The translations under genes and the position numbers were made by a program. Of a stretch of DNA of 64,000 nucleotides, positions 33,884-41,918 are shown piece by piece. Below the pieces are notes generated by a model. That model was not told the origin of the DNA, did not search any database, and saw only the letters and a program-made list of their open reading frames with translations. Position 1 is the first letter of the stretch, and every line of letters begins with the position of its first letter. This DNA comes from Bradyrhizobium erythrophlei (lineage in GTDB: Bacteria; Pseudomonadota; Alphaproteobacteria; Rhizobiales; Xanthobacteraceae): assembly GCF_900129505.1 (NCBI RefSeq), contig NZ_LT670818.1:682001-746000 (forward strand). The letters are read 5' to 3'.

Positions 33884-34059
33884 GGCGAACGCCGGGACCC
33901 ATAATCCCCGACGTCTGTTGTTGCAAAAGGCGTCTCACAGCAGTGCCAGACCGAGGGGGGCCGCGGCGCCGCGATGAGCGCAATTGCGCTCATCGCTGCG
34001 GTCCCGGCATTCGCCGGGACGACGAACTAAAGATTCAGATTTCAAACAGCCATTGAGAC

Positions 34060-34138
34060 CGTCATTGCGAGCGAAGCGAAGCAATCCAGCTTTCTTGCTT
34101 GCTGCTCGATGGATTGCTTCGCTTCGCTCGCAATGACG
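34060..34138. repeat. Palindromic repeat, family C, copy 2
   Basis: CGTCATTGCGAGCGAAGCGA and its reverse complement TCGCTTCGCTCGCAATGACG-type arm, with AAGCAATCCA / TGGATTGCTT completing a 28-bp near-perfect stem. It is in the gene-free stretch 33884-35036 and has no coding frame. Confidence 0.85.
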
Positions 34139-34194
34139 TCCAGATATGCCTTCGCGATCTCGCCGCGTGTTTTGCGCGAGTCTTGCTATGCTCG

Positions 34195-34600
34195 TTCCGC
34201 CCTCTCCAATCAGAGGGCGCAGGGAATGCCGGGCGTCCGATGCGCCCGATAGCCGCGTGTGCAATGATAGTGGTAGAACGCACACGCGTTAGTCAGGTCA
34301 CACCGGCAAACACCCGGCATTCCCCGCGCAATGGTTTACGGCTTATATCGAGCTCTCCCCGGCGATCGGGCTTTTTTGTCACCGTCGCCCCTGAAAAGCT
34401 TGCTTCTCAAGAGCTTAACGCCAGCGTCGAGGCGTCAGGACCACACGATTTTGCCGTCCGCCTCACGCGCCGTTCGTCAAGAGCGCATCAGCGTCCACCG
34501 CATCCCGCCCCGCGTCCGTGACGATCGCGAGCCGCCCCTCTGTGGGACGGGACGACGCAGATATAGAACTGATTTGCGACTTCTGAAAACCAGAATATCT
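34195..34600. repeat. Long dispersed intergenic repeat, copy 2 (inverted relative to copy 1)
   Basis: Reverse-complement match to 18222-18625: shared blocks include CTCTCCCCGGCGATCGGGC, GGCGTCAGGACCACACGA, CGTCCGTGACGATCGCGA and CCAGAATAT. Together with the family C palindrome it accounts for most of the 33884-35036 gene-free stretch; nothing else there looks coding. Confidence 0.75.
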
Positions 34601-34724
34601 TTCACCAAGGGGCTGGACAGGAAATCAGTGATTTGCCCGTCGGGTCGTTTCGCAGGGCGGCTTTCGGCGATTGAATCACATCCAAGCCGATGCCTTCAAT
34701 CAGCAAACCAGACAACTGACATTT

Positions 34725-34785
34725 CCGAGATGACCCCCGAACCGGACATGGCGCGGACATGCCGGAATCGACGCGAATGACCCAA
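34725..34785. repeat. Degenerate dispersed repeat, family B, copy 1
   Basis: TTTCCGAGATGACCCCCGAA followed by CCGGACATGGCGCGGACATG and GACGCGAATGACCCA. Nearly identical to 39530-39604 over about 60 bp. Related fragments are at 37150-37270, 38815-38935 and, inverted, 43150-43205. Confidence 0.7.
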
Positions 34786-35003
34786 TGCCGACTTCAAGAG
34801 CTTTGTGTTGTCGGCAATGAGGAGGACGTCAGATCGCGCAGTCATGGTGGTTACTTGTGCTCACTATAAAGTCCGCCGATATTGTGCGAGCTTCCAGGAG
34901 ATCGCTCGTTTCCAAGCCCTGGCTAAACCAACCCCGAAGTGGCACGACAAGCATGTCCTCGGCACGACGCGTAGCCCGTCAAGCCGCCAGCAGCTCGTCG
35001 AGC

Positions 35004-35033
35004 AAAAAAAGCCCGGCTCAAGGCCGGGCTTTT
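35004..35033 (-). terminator. Intrinsic terminator of the SH3-domain gene
   Basis: Stem GCCCGGC / GCCGGGC (35011-35029) with a TCAAG loop. On the minus strand it is followed by seven T residues, four bases after the stop codon of the SH3-domain gene. The plus-strand side has TTTT, so it may work in both directions. Confidence 0.85.
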
Positions 35034-35036
35034 CGT

Positions 35037-36002
35037 TCATTGGCGCTTGTCCTGACCGTGGCCTCCGCCACCGCCCGGTCCACCGCCACCGCGCGGTGCG
35101 GCGTTGATGTGCGGTGCGCCGCCGCCCTGCGGCATCGCGGGCGCTGCTGCGCGCGGGGCGGCCGGGGCCGGCATCTGCGCGCGTGCGTTCATCGGCGGGC
35201 CACCGCCGCCGCGCGCCGCATTGGGCTGCGTCATGTGGGGCGTGGCGCGCTCGATCCGCGGCGGAGCCGCACGCGGTTCGTCATGACCGCGGGCCATGAT
35301 CGGCGGCGTCTGCGTGCGGGCGCGGGCCATCGGCTGCTCGCGCACGGCCGCTCTTGCGTTCTCGCGCGTCTGCGCGGCCGCGCGCTCGTGCCCTTCGCGC
35401 GCGCTACGCGTAGCAATGTCTTTCTCCCGCGTCACGCGTTCCGTCGCACCGGCGCGCGTCCGTTCCTCGACACGGGCACGCGACCTCTCCTCGACACCGA
35501 CACGCGCCTTTGCCTCGGGGAGCGCAGTGTCGCGCGCTGCCGCCGCGCGGCCGATCCGGGCCGCCGAGCGGTCGATCGTCAACCGCGTCGCGAAACGCTC
35601 ATGCGATTGCCAGTAGCCGCTCCAGTAGGCGCGGCGGTGATACCAGGGACGTCCCGCATAGTAGCTCGACCAGTACGAGGTCAGCACGAACGGCACGACG
35701 GGAACGTCGATCTCGTCGACATAGTCGGGCAGATAGACGTAGCGATTGCTGTAGAGATATTCGAGATATTGCGACGACACCCAGCCACGATCATCCGACG
35801 AGCTCACATCGCACCAGGCGGCGCCTCTGAGACACCCATGGATGTTGACACGGGCGCCGCCGGGAATGCGGTCGACCGTTGGAAAGCCTTCACCGGGCCC
35901 TGCCCTCAGGTTGACCGTGGTGGTGACGATGCCCGGCGCCGCCAGTGCGGCGGTCGGCATCAGCAGCACGGCTGCTGCGATAAACAATCCTCTCAGTTTC
36001 AT
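35037..36002 (-). CDS. Exported SH3b-domain protein with Arg/Ala/Gly-rich tail
   Basis: A 321-aa protein with signal peptide (MKLRGLFIAAAVLLMPTAALA) and a bacterial SH3 domain (about 24-85: VNLRAGPGEGFPTVDRIPGG, then GWVSSQYLEYL). A Tyr/Trp-rich segment follows (about 100-135). The remainder is low-complexity: Arg/Glu/Ala-rich helix, then Ala/Pro/Gly ending in Gly-rich GGGGHGQDKRQ. GAGGAG lies upstream of the ATG at 36002. SH3b domains often bind peptidoglycan; role otherwise unknown. Confidence 0.82.
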   Translation of the reverse strand: MKLRGLFIAAAVLLMPTAALAAPGIVTTTVNLRAGPGEGFPTVDRIPGGARVNIHGCLRGAAWCDVSSSDDRGWVSSQYLEYLYSNRYVYLPDYVDEIDVPVVPFVLTSYWSSYYAGRPWYHRRAYWSGYWQSHERFATRLTIDRSAARIGRAAAARDTALPEAKARVGVEERSRARVEERTRAGATERVTREKDIATRSAREGHERAAAQTRENARAAVREQPMARARTQTPPIMARGHDEPRAAPPRIERATPHMTQPNAARGGGGPPMNARAQMPAPAAPRAAAPAMPQGGGAPHINAAPRGGGGPGGGGGHGQDKRQ

Positions 36003-36117
36003 GGCAAGTTCCTCCTCATGAGTTGGAACGCCGTAGCGAGACGGGCGTTCCCTTAGGAATGGTCGCGTTAGCCGAAAGATGCAGGCGTCTCGCAGGCGCG
36101 AGACGCGCCGCTCTTGT

Positions 36118-36180
36118 TTGTCATTCCGGGATGCGCCAACGGCTCGTCGCGTAGCGCCGCCCCATGACAGGCTCCGCACG
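36118..36180. repeat. Half copy of palindromic repeat family D
   Basis: TGTCATTCCGGGATGCGCCAACGG...ATGACAGGCTCCGC matches the left part of the palindrome at 58384-58523, without a right arm. It lies in the 331-bp gap 36003-36333, which otherwise shows nothing recognisable. Confidence 0.6.
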
Positions 36181-36333
36181 CAGGCCCGCAATCCTTCGGG
36201 CCGGTACGCTGATCGAGGCTGCAGATCAGGCTGAGCGCAACGACGCTCGGGCCCCGAAGGCGATTTTCCCTCTCCTGTTTGCTTTTGCGGAGACCTGCAA
36301 ACCGGCCTAAAATGAGTTTTTAGGCTGGTCAAA

Positions 36334-36504
36334 ATGACCACTCTAGGCATCGCACTGATTGTCGCCGGCCTGACCGTTGTCTGCGGCAGCCTGATCTTGC
36401 TTTTGTTCACAAGACGCGAGCCCTCTCAGGAGTCCTTCGAAGAAGACCTAGATCGCATCGAGCATCACCTTGATGAAGCGCGCAGAGAACGTGGCGAGCT
36501 TTAG
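36334..36504 (+). CDS. 56-aa small membrane protein
   Basis: The reading frame begins MTTLGIALIVAGLTVVCG with a transmembrane helix (about 5-26), then RREPSQESFEEDLDRIEHHL and a charged amphipathic tail ending RERGEL. It is a tidy one-pass protein with cytoplasmic helix and sits 88 bp before the next plus-strand gene. No ribosome-binding site stands out. Unknown function. Confidence 0.5.
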   Translation: MTTLGIALIVAGLTVVCGSLILLLFTRREPSQESFEEDLDRIEHHLDEARRERGEL

Positions 36505-36592
36505 AGCAAGCCCCCCGAAGGCACTGAAAATTGGGCGGGCATCGGTTTATCGAGCGGTACTATCTGCGCCGTGAGGCAGTGGGAGCGAAATC

Positions 36593-37048
36593 GTGTTTGG
36601 CTGGTTTAAATCCGAGAGGCGGGAGCGGCGGAGGAAAATTAAGCTTGATCGCAAACACCTTGAAGCAAGGTCGCGGCGCTTTCTGAAACGCTACCTAAAC
36701 GCAGATGAAACGCGAAAGCCTCAATTCTATCGGGCTGTCGAAGAGGCGTCTAAGCAATGTCAGCCAGTGAAATCAGGTTTACCGCCCCCCGAATTAGAAG
36801 ATGCCCAAATCGCCGAAGCCACTTCCGGTGCAGCGATGAAAATGGTCTTAGGGCGTGAAGAGCGGGGTGCGCTGAAGAAAGATGAACGCATTTCCGACTT
36901 CGTCACCGACGCTTACGCTACCGTAGGCATTGCATACCATCGCGCAGCAGGTGTCTACACGATGGACAAAGAGATGCAGGAATTAGGAACTGCTGCTGTT
37001 CACCTTCTCACCATGGCGACCTCATACATGAGGGCGCAAAACGACTGA
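36593..37048 (+). CDS. Hypothetical protein (151 aa)
   Basis: GTG start at 36593 with GGGAG seven bases upstream. It begins MFGWFKSERRERRRK, very basic and helical, and has a second helical half with HRAAGVYTMDKEMQELGTAA. No signal peptide or known domain. Base composition is less GC-rich than in the flanking core genes, in keeping with acquired DNA. I do not recognise a family. Confidence 0.6.
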   Translation: MFGWFKSERRERRRKIKLDRKHLEARSRRFLKRYLNADETRKPQFYRAVEEASKQCQPVKSGLPPPELEDAQIAEATSGAAMKMVLGREERGALKKDERISDFVTDAYATVGIAYHRAAGVYTMDKEMQELGTAAVHLLTMATSYMRAQND

Positions 37049-37149
37049 CGGGCGAGTTCGGTTCCGAGGCCGTTCAGCGGAATCGTTGTTGATCTCCCCT
37101 TAATGTATCGCCAAACCGTCTTTGCGGGGTACAAGTTAGGATACCGCGA

Positions 37150-37270
37150 CTTCCGCTGTTGGCACGAACCGGACCAACCTGACCGGTCTGACGACGTCCG
37201 TTGATCGGGGTAGACCGGAAGTGGCTGGCAGAGGATCGAAACGGCGCGATTGACCCATCTCGGACATGCC
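37150..37270. repeat. Degenerate dispersed repeat, family B, copy 2
   Basis: Contains TTGGCACGAACCGGACCAAC, GTCCGTTGATCGGGGTAGAC, CGGAAGTGGCTGGC and GCGCGATTGACCCATCTCGG. The middle block recurs inverted at 43150-43205, and the last block resembles the ends of the copies at 34725 and 39530. Confidence 0.6.
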
Positions 37271-37275
37271 CGACA

Positions 37276-37312
37276 AAAATAAAGAGGGCCGGGACGAGCC
37301 CTAGGCCCTCTT
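37276..37312 (-). terminator. Intrinsic terminator of the MFS transporter gene
   Basis: Stem AAGAGGGCC (37282-37290) / GGCCCTCTT (37304-37312). On the minus strand it is followed by TATTTTTGTC, 25 bp past the transporter stop codon. Confidence 0.8.
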
Positions 37313-37337
37313 CAACAATCGACGTTGCACCTTTGCG

Positions 37338-38663
37338 TCAGTCGTCATACTCCATCGAGATGTCCTGTCCAGTGTAGTCAGGCATGAACGACGCCGCCAC
37401 AAGGCTTACGACCGCGCAAGCGGCGATGTAGACGGAAATCGCGTAGCCGGATTGATAGGTCGCGAACAGGGCCGTCGCAATAATGGGCGCCGGACCGCCA
37501 GCGATGACGGACGCGAGTTGATACCCCAGCGAGGCGCCGCTGTAGCGGAGCCGCGGCGTAAAGGCCTCTGCGATCAAAGCCGCCTGTGGTCCATATTGCA
37601 TGTCATGCGGGATCAGCGACAGCACGATCGCAATGAACACCACCGATGGAATTGCGGTGTCCACCATTCCAAAATACAGGAAGCCGAACAGGCCCACCGT
37701 CGCCGCACCGATCAGATACATCTTCCGACGCCCGATGCGGTCGGAGATGTGGCCCGACAGCGGGATGGTGACGAACGAGACGCAAGAAGCAACCAGCACT
37801 GCGCTCAGGATCAGATTGCGCGACATGTGCAAGGTGCCGACCGCGTAGGCGAAGATGAATGCAGTAAAGATATAGAACGGCGCCTGCTCGGACACCCGTA
37901 GCAATGCCGACAGAATGATCTCCTTCGGATGCTTCTTGAAGACCTCGATGATGGGGGCCTTCTCGATCTTCTTGTTGTCCAGGAGCCCTTGGAACACCGG
38001 CGTCTCAAGGATGCCAAGGCGAATCCATAGTCCGACGCCAACGAGAATGATCGAGAGCGCGAAAGGAATTCGCCAGCCCCAAGTGTAGAACTGGTCACCT
38101 GACCATTGGCTGAATGCGAGGACGGCCAGGTTTGACAGAAACAGGCCACACGGCACGCCGAATTGCGGCCAGGAGGCCACCAGACCGCGGTGACCATGGG
38201 TGCGCGCCCACTCCATGGCGAGCAGCACCGATCCGCCCCACTCGCCGCCAACGCCGATACCCTGAATCATCCGCAACACCGTGAGGATGACCGCACCCCA
38301 GATGCCGATTGACGCGTAAGTAGGCACGAATGCGACGAGGAAGGTCGCGATACCCATGAACAGAAGCGTCGCGATCAGGGTCGCCTTGCGGCCGATGCGA
38401 TCGCCGTAGTGGCCAAATATTGCGGCACCGATCGGACGGCCGACGAAGCCGATGAAATAGGTGCCAAAGGCGGCGAGCGTCGCCGTTAGCGGCTCTTCGT
38501 TGGGGAAGTAGAGCTTGCCGAAAACAAGCCCGGCGGCAGTGCCATAGAGGAAAAAATCGTACCACTCGATGGCGGTGCCGATGGTGGATGCGATGACCGC
38601 CTTGCGCAATTGCGCGCTATGATCGGATGCGGACAGCGTCTCGCGTGTGATTGCCATAGCCAT
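37338..38663 (-). CDS. MFS transporter, metabolite:H+ symporter (MHS) family
   Basis: A 441-aa, 12-helix major facilitator of the MHS branch, which carries organic acids such as shikimate, citrate or alpha-ketoglutarate. Signatures are IGTAIEWYDFFLYGTAAGLVF in helix 1, FGHYGDRIGRKATL in loop 2-3, and GIGVGGEWGGSVLLAMEWA in helix 4. The start at 38663 has AAGGGG eight bases upstream. Substrate cannot be read from sequence. It stands alone in the repeat-rich islet. Confidence 0.9.
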   Translation of the reverse strand: MAMAITRETLSASDHSAQLRKAVIASTIGTAIEWYDFFLYGTAAGLVFGKLYFPNEEPLTATLAAFGTYFIGFVGRPIGAAIFGHYGDRIGRKATLIATLLFMGIATFLVAFVPTYASIGIWGAVILTVLRMIQGIGVGGEWGGSVLLAMEWARTHGHRGLVASWPQFGVPCGLFLSNLAVLAFSQWSGDQFYTWGWRIPFALSIILVGVGLWIRLGILETPVFQGLLDNKKIEKAPIIEVFKKHPKEIILSALLRVSEQAPFYIFTAFIFAYAVGTLHMSRNLILSAVLVASCVSFVTIPLSGHISDRIGRRKMYLIGAATVGLFGFLYFGMVDTAIPSVVFIAIVLSLIPHDMQYGPQAALIAEAFTPRLRYSGASLGYQLASVIAGGPAPIIATALFATYQSGYAISVYIAACAVVSLVAASFMPDYTGQDISMEYDD

Positions 38664-38814
38664 TGCATTGTCCCCTTGGTTGGTTGTCTCCTTGGCTCTG
38701 CGCGAACCGGTTCTCAACGGTTAATTTAGAGTGGATGCTACAATCAGCTCACGGCAACTGAAAGGCGTCTCTCCGAAGGCACTCATATTGCTGCACCGCA
38801 GGAGAATTGTGCGA

Positions 38815-38935
38815 AGGTCTTGTTGTGGCACCAACCGGACCACCAGCGATGTCCGCAGTTCCGGTCGCTATCGGGTAAACCGGACATCGCACGGAATGTC
38901 ATTTCGGCCGCGATTGACCCGAAGCGGGCATTGGG
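38815..38935. repeat. Degenerate dispersed repeat, family B, copy 3
   Basis: Blocks GGCACCAACCGGACCACC, GATGTCCGCAGTTCCGGTCG, GTAAACCGGACATCGCACGG and GCGATTGACCCGAAGCGGGC parallel the copy at 37150-37270. It fills much of the 362-bp gap between the transporter and DUF1772 genes. Confidence 0.55.
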
Positions 38936-39025
38936 CGAGCGGCTACACCGTCTTGGTATTGATCTCGAACGCCTATAATATTCGTTTGCACCTGAGTGAT
39001 GTTTCCGAGAACGGGAGACGTGGTC

Positions 39026-39457
39026 ATGCTTGCAGGGCAACTCGCGCTGATCGTCGCCGCGCTTTTCGCCGGAGCGGCAGTCTATGTCAGTGTCGCCGAA
39101 CAGCCCGCACGTTTGAGCCTCGACGATCGCGCGCTCCTCACCCAATGGAAGCTAGCCTACAAACGCGGGACCGCTATGCAGGCTCCGCTGGCCATCATCG
39201 GTTTCCTGTTGGGTCTAGCGGCATGGTGGCAGACCGGCCACTGGGCGTGGCTGCTTGGCGCCGCGATCCTTATTGCCAACTGGCCTTACACGCTCCTTGG
39301 CATCATGCCGACGAACAAAATACTCATGGCAACCGAACCAGCGAGCGCTGGGCCGGACAGCCGCGCCTTGATCGAGAAATGGGCCGTGCTGCATGCCGGT
39401 CGCACGGTGCTCGGTTTCGCCGCCATGCTGACCTTTCTCCGGGCATCGATGAACTGA
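39026..39457 (+). CDS. DUF1772 family membrane protein
   Basis: A 143-aa membrane protein with four hydrophobic segments. It shows SVAEQPARLSLDD after helix 1, QWKLAYKRGTAMQAPLA, and NWPYTLLGIMPTNKIL, which are DUF1772/anthrone-oxygenase-like landmarks. GGGAG lies eight bases before the ATG at 39026. Function unknown. Confidence 0.85.
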   Translation: MLAGQLALIVAALFAGAAVYVSVAEQPARLSLDDRALLTQWKLAYKRGTAMQAPLAIIGFLLGLAAWWQTGHWAWLLGAAILIANWPYTLLGIMPTNKILMATEPASAGPDSRALIEKWAVLHAGRTVLGFAAMLTFLRASMN

Positions 39458-39529
39458 GCTGACCCCCTCTTCCGAGACCGCCTCCCAGGTTGCTGCTGTC
39501 TGTTGTTGGGGGAAGAACGGACCTGGCTC

Positions 39530-39605
39530 TTTCCGAGATTGCCCCCGAACCGGACATGGCGCGGACACGCCGAAATCGACGCGAATGACCCATCTCGGAA
39601 GTCGT
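39530..39605. repeat. Degenerate dispersed repeat, family B, copy 4
   Basis: CCGAACCGGACATGGCGCGG, then GACGCGAATGACCCATCTCG. It shares about 60 bp with 34725-34785. The gap 39458-39834 holds only this and no gene. Confidence 0.7.
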
Positions 39606-39834
39606 GCGTCAGAGGCAGCATCGCAAGTTTCCCGGAACGCCGGGTTTGGCGAGAGCGTGCGCCGCTGACCGCTCGTCATGGCGGTGAACCAAGGGCTGGC
39701 CCTCTCGAAAGATATTACATCCCATGTAATTGAGTTCATCGCCCGCACGGTTCATTTTCTTGTTCAACAGGAGAGAAGACATTCTCGATCCACGAGCTTG
39801 TTCGGTCTCTCAACGTTGATGAAAGGTCAAAAAA

Positions 39835-40392
39835 ATGGAACGCTTTCCCATCTATACGATCGAATCGGCGCCCGAGCAGTCAAAGCCTGCGCTACAAAGT
39901 CTGAAGGCTGCATTTGGCATGGTTCCGAACATCGCTGGTGCGATGGCAACGTCCCCCGTCCTGATCAATAGCCTGGTGGGTCTCTTCCAGCGGGTTCACG
40001 GCGGTAGTTTCACGGAAGCGCAGATTCAAACCCTTCTTCTCACCAACGCTGTAACAAATGCCTGCTCCTGGGCGGTCGCGTTCCATACGGCGCTCGCGCT
40101 TAAGGAAGGACTTGATTCGGCAGACGTGAGCGCTATTCGCGAGGGTCGCGCGCCTAAAGACCGCCGGTATGCGGCGCTCTCGGCCCTGGCGAGGAGCTTG
40201 ATTGAGAAGCGCGGACGACTCGACGATCGGGATATTGACCAATTCACCGACGCCGGATTCGGGAAAGATCTCGTGCTTGAAGTCATCGCGGTCGTTGCCG
40301 CCTCCACCATAACGAACTACACGGGCAGCGTCACAAAGCCGGCGTTAGACGCTCCGTTCCAGGCCTATACTTGGAATAATTACTTGGAATAA
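39835..40392 (+). CDS. Carboxymuconolactone decarboxylase / AhpD-like protein
   Basis: A 185-aa all-helical protein of the CMD/AhpD superfamily (FPIYTIESAPEQSKPALQSL start; core about 50-115). The usual CXXC-X3-H redox motif is here NACSWAVAFH: the first Cys and the His are kept but the second Cys is Ala. It may still bind a ligand or use a single Cys, but classical AhpD disulfide chemistry is unlikely. It is 176 bp upstream of an XRE regulator on the same strand. Confidence 0.8.
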   Translation: MERFPIYTIESAPEQSKPALQSLKAAFGMVPNIAGAMATSPVLINSLVGLFQRVHGGSFTEAQIQTLLLTNAVTNACSWAVAFHTALALKEGLDSADVSAIREGRAPKDRRYAALSALARSLIEKRGRLDDRDIDQFTDAGFGKDLVLEVIAVVAASTITNYTGSVTKPALDAPFQAYTWNNYLE

Positions 40393-40568
40393 TTGATGTA
40401 CCGTTCCATGAACGAACTCACCACCCGCTGCAGGCACGCGCACCTGCGGTGGGCGATAGCCGCCGTTGCCCGGGTCATGCCTGGGACGTGCTGGACCAAT
40501 CCGTCTTTGCACATCGCCGGAAGCGGGCACGGCCAATCGTTCGATGGTTTCATAGCAAGGTGGATTTG

Positions 40569-41393
40569 ATGAAATCGCCGAATCTCCGAAAGACGACCAG
40601 CGAACTTGGCGTATTATTGCGTCATTGGCGCGATGTACGCGGGAAGAGCCAGCTCGATTTGTCACTCGACACCGGCGTGTCCCAAAAGCAAATCAGCTTC
40701 GTCGAGAGTGGACGGAGCGCTCCGAGCCGCTCGACGCTGACGGCGATTGCTCAGGCTCTCGATATTCCGTTGCGAGATCGGAATACCCTGCTACTGGCGT
40801 CCGGCTATGCTCCAATTTTCTCCGATAGTCCCTGGGACTCTATTGAAATGAAAAGCGTAACGGACGCTCTGAAGCGCATCCTGCGGCAGCACGAACCGTT
40901 TCCTGCATTGGTGATGGACCGATACTGGAACGTGCTCATGACCAATGAATGCACGCCTCGCTTCTTCAATTGTTTCATCGACATGGCTTTTCGCAAAGGG
41001 CCGCGAAACATGCTGCATCTGATGTTTGATCCCAACGGAATGCGTCCCTTCATCGCCAATTGGGAGGACGTTGCGAAGAGCTTGTTCGAACGTGTTTATC
41101 GGGAATCGATCGGTCGCGTCGTGGACGAGAAGACCAAAGAACTGCTCGCGGCATTGCTCGCTTATCCCGATGTGAATAGCGAGTGGAAGAACCCTGTGGC
41201 TTTCAGCTTCATGCCTGTGATCCCCTTGAGCTTTATCAAGGACGATCAATTGCTGAACTACTTCTCAATGGTAACGACTGTGGGTACCCCGCAGACGGTC
41301 GCGGCCCAGGAACTGCGTATCGAATGCATGTTCCCGGCGGACGAGACGACCGAGACCCGTCACAATGAATTAATGAGGGCTGCTCTGGCATAG
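40569..41393 (+). CDS. XRE-family regulator with MmyB-like ligand-binding domain
   Basis: A 274-aa protein: helix-turn-helix (about 12-66, LRHWRDVRGKSQLDLSLDTGVSQKQISFVESG) followed by a PAS-like MmyB domain (about 95-270) with FPALVMDRYWNVLMTNECTPRFF and NWEDVAKSLFERVYRE. MmyB-type regulators are thought to sense fatty acids or small metabolites. The ATG at 40569 (AAGGTGG upstream) is preferred because it puts the HTH at the N-terminus. It may control the CMD-like gene before it. Confidence 0.88.
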   Translation: MKSPNLRKTTSELGVLLRHWRDVRGKSQLDLSLDTGVSQKQISFVESGRSAPSRSTLTAIAQALDIPLRDRNTLLLASGYAPIFSDSPWDSIEMKSVTDALKRILRQHEPFPALVMDRYWNVLMTNECTPRFFNCFIDMAFRKGPRNMLHLMFDPNGMRPFIANWEDVAKSLFERVYRESIGRVVDEKTKELLAALLAYPDVNSEWKNPVAFSFMPVIPLSFIKDDQLLNYFSMVTTVGTPQTVAAQELRIECMFPADETTETRHNELMRAALA

Positions 41394-41918
41394 AGTTGCA
41401 CGAGCCTGCGGTGTGGCGCGAGTTACCGAAGGTGGCACGCTCGCCCATCATTGCCCTTTGATTTGATTCCGGTGATGTCGCAGTTTGGCAGATAATGTCG
41501 AAAAAGTCTTTTTAGGGTGGCAACTGAAATTTTCTAGAGCCGCTGATGCGTTTCGCGCGTGGCGATATGAGGGACCACATCGTTTCACGCAAAAGCGGCC
41601 ATGGACCTTCGTAGCGCCACTACAGGGCCTTGCAGCGGCACGAATGTCCAAGAATCAACTTTCGCGAGATTTTCGGAGCAGCTCGATTTTCGACTTTTGC
41701 AACAATATCTGCCAACAACGGACAACCACGCTGCGGCTCGCTATTTCGTCGCTGTCTATCTATAGAATTGAATAATTACGAGAGGATGCAGAGAAAGGCT
41801 CTGCATTGCGTTCTCCGACTTTAACGCGACGGCGAATATTGAGGGCGGATTCGTTCTCAGTATTTCGACTATTTGACCCAGGCGGAAGTGGTTCCTGAGC
41901 ACGACCCCGGCAGAGCAT
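41394..41918. other. Gene-free stretch of 525 bp
   Basis: Lower-GC sequence between the XRE regulator and the methyltransferase. Several short frames exist on both strands (for example 41485-41775), but none has a good start, family motif or codon pattern. I see no RNA gene or clear repeat. It may be degraded coding sequence. Confidence 0.4.

Larger units (their letters stand above)
32375..34024. repeat. Palindromic repeat, family A, interrupted by an IS element
   Basis: Left end CGTCGTCCCGGCCTTCGCCC at 32375-32394 and right parts GGGCGAACGCCGGGAC (33883-33898) and CCCGGCATTCGCCGGGACGACG (34003-34024). Without the IS the element would be about 170 bp and related to the copy at 31411-31532. 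Confidence 0.7.

Noticed and set aside
34059..34600. Possible CRISPR array from repeated short motifs
   Set aside because: The repeats are inverted palindromes, not regularly spaced direct repeats with unique spacers; no cas genes are in the window.
41485..41775. 96-codon frame in the 41.4-41.9 kb gap
   Set aside because: No ribosome-binding site or recognisable domain, and overlapping frames on both strands are equally long.
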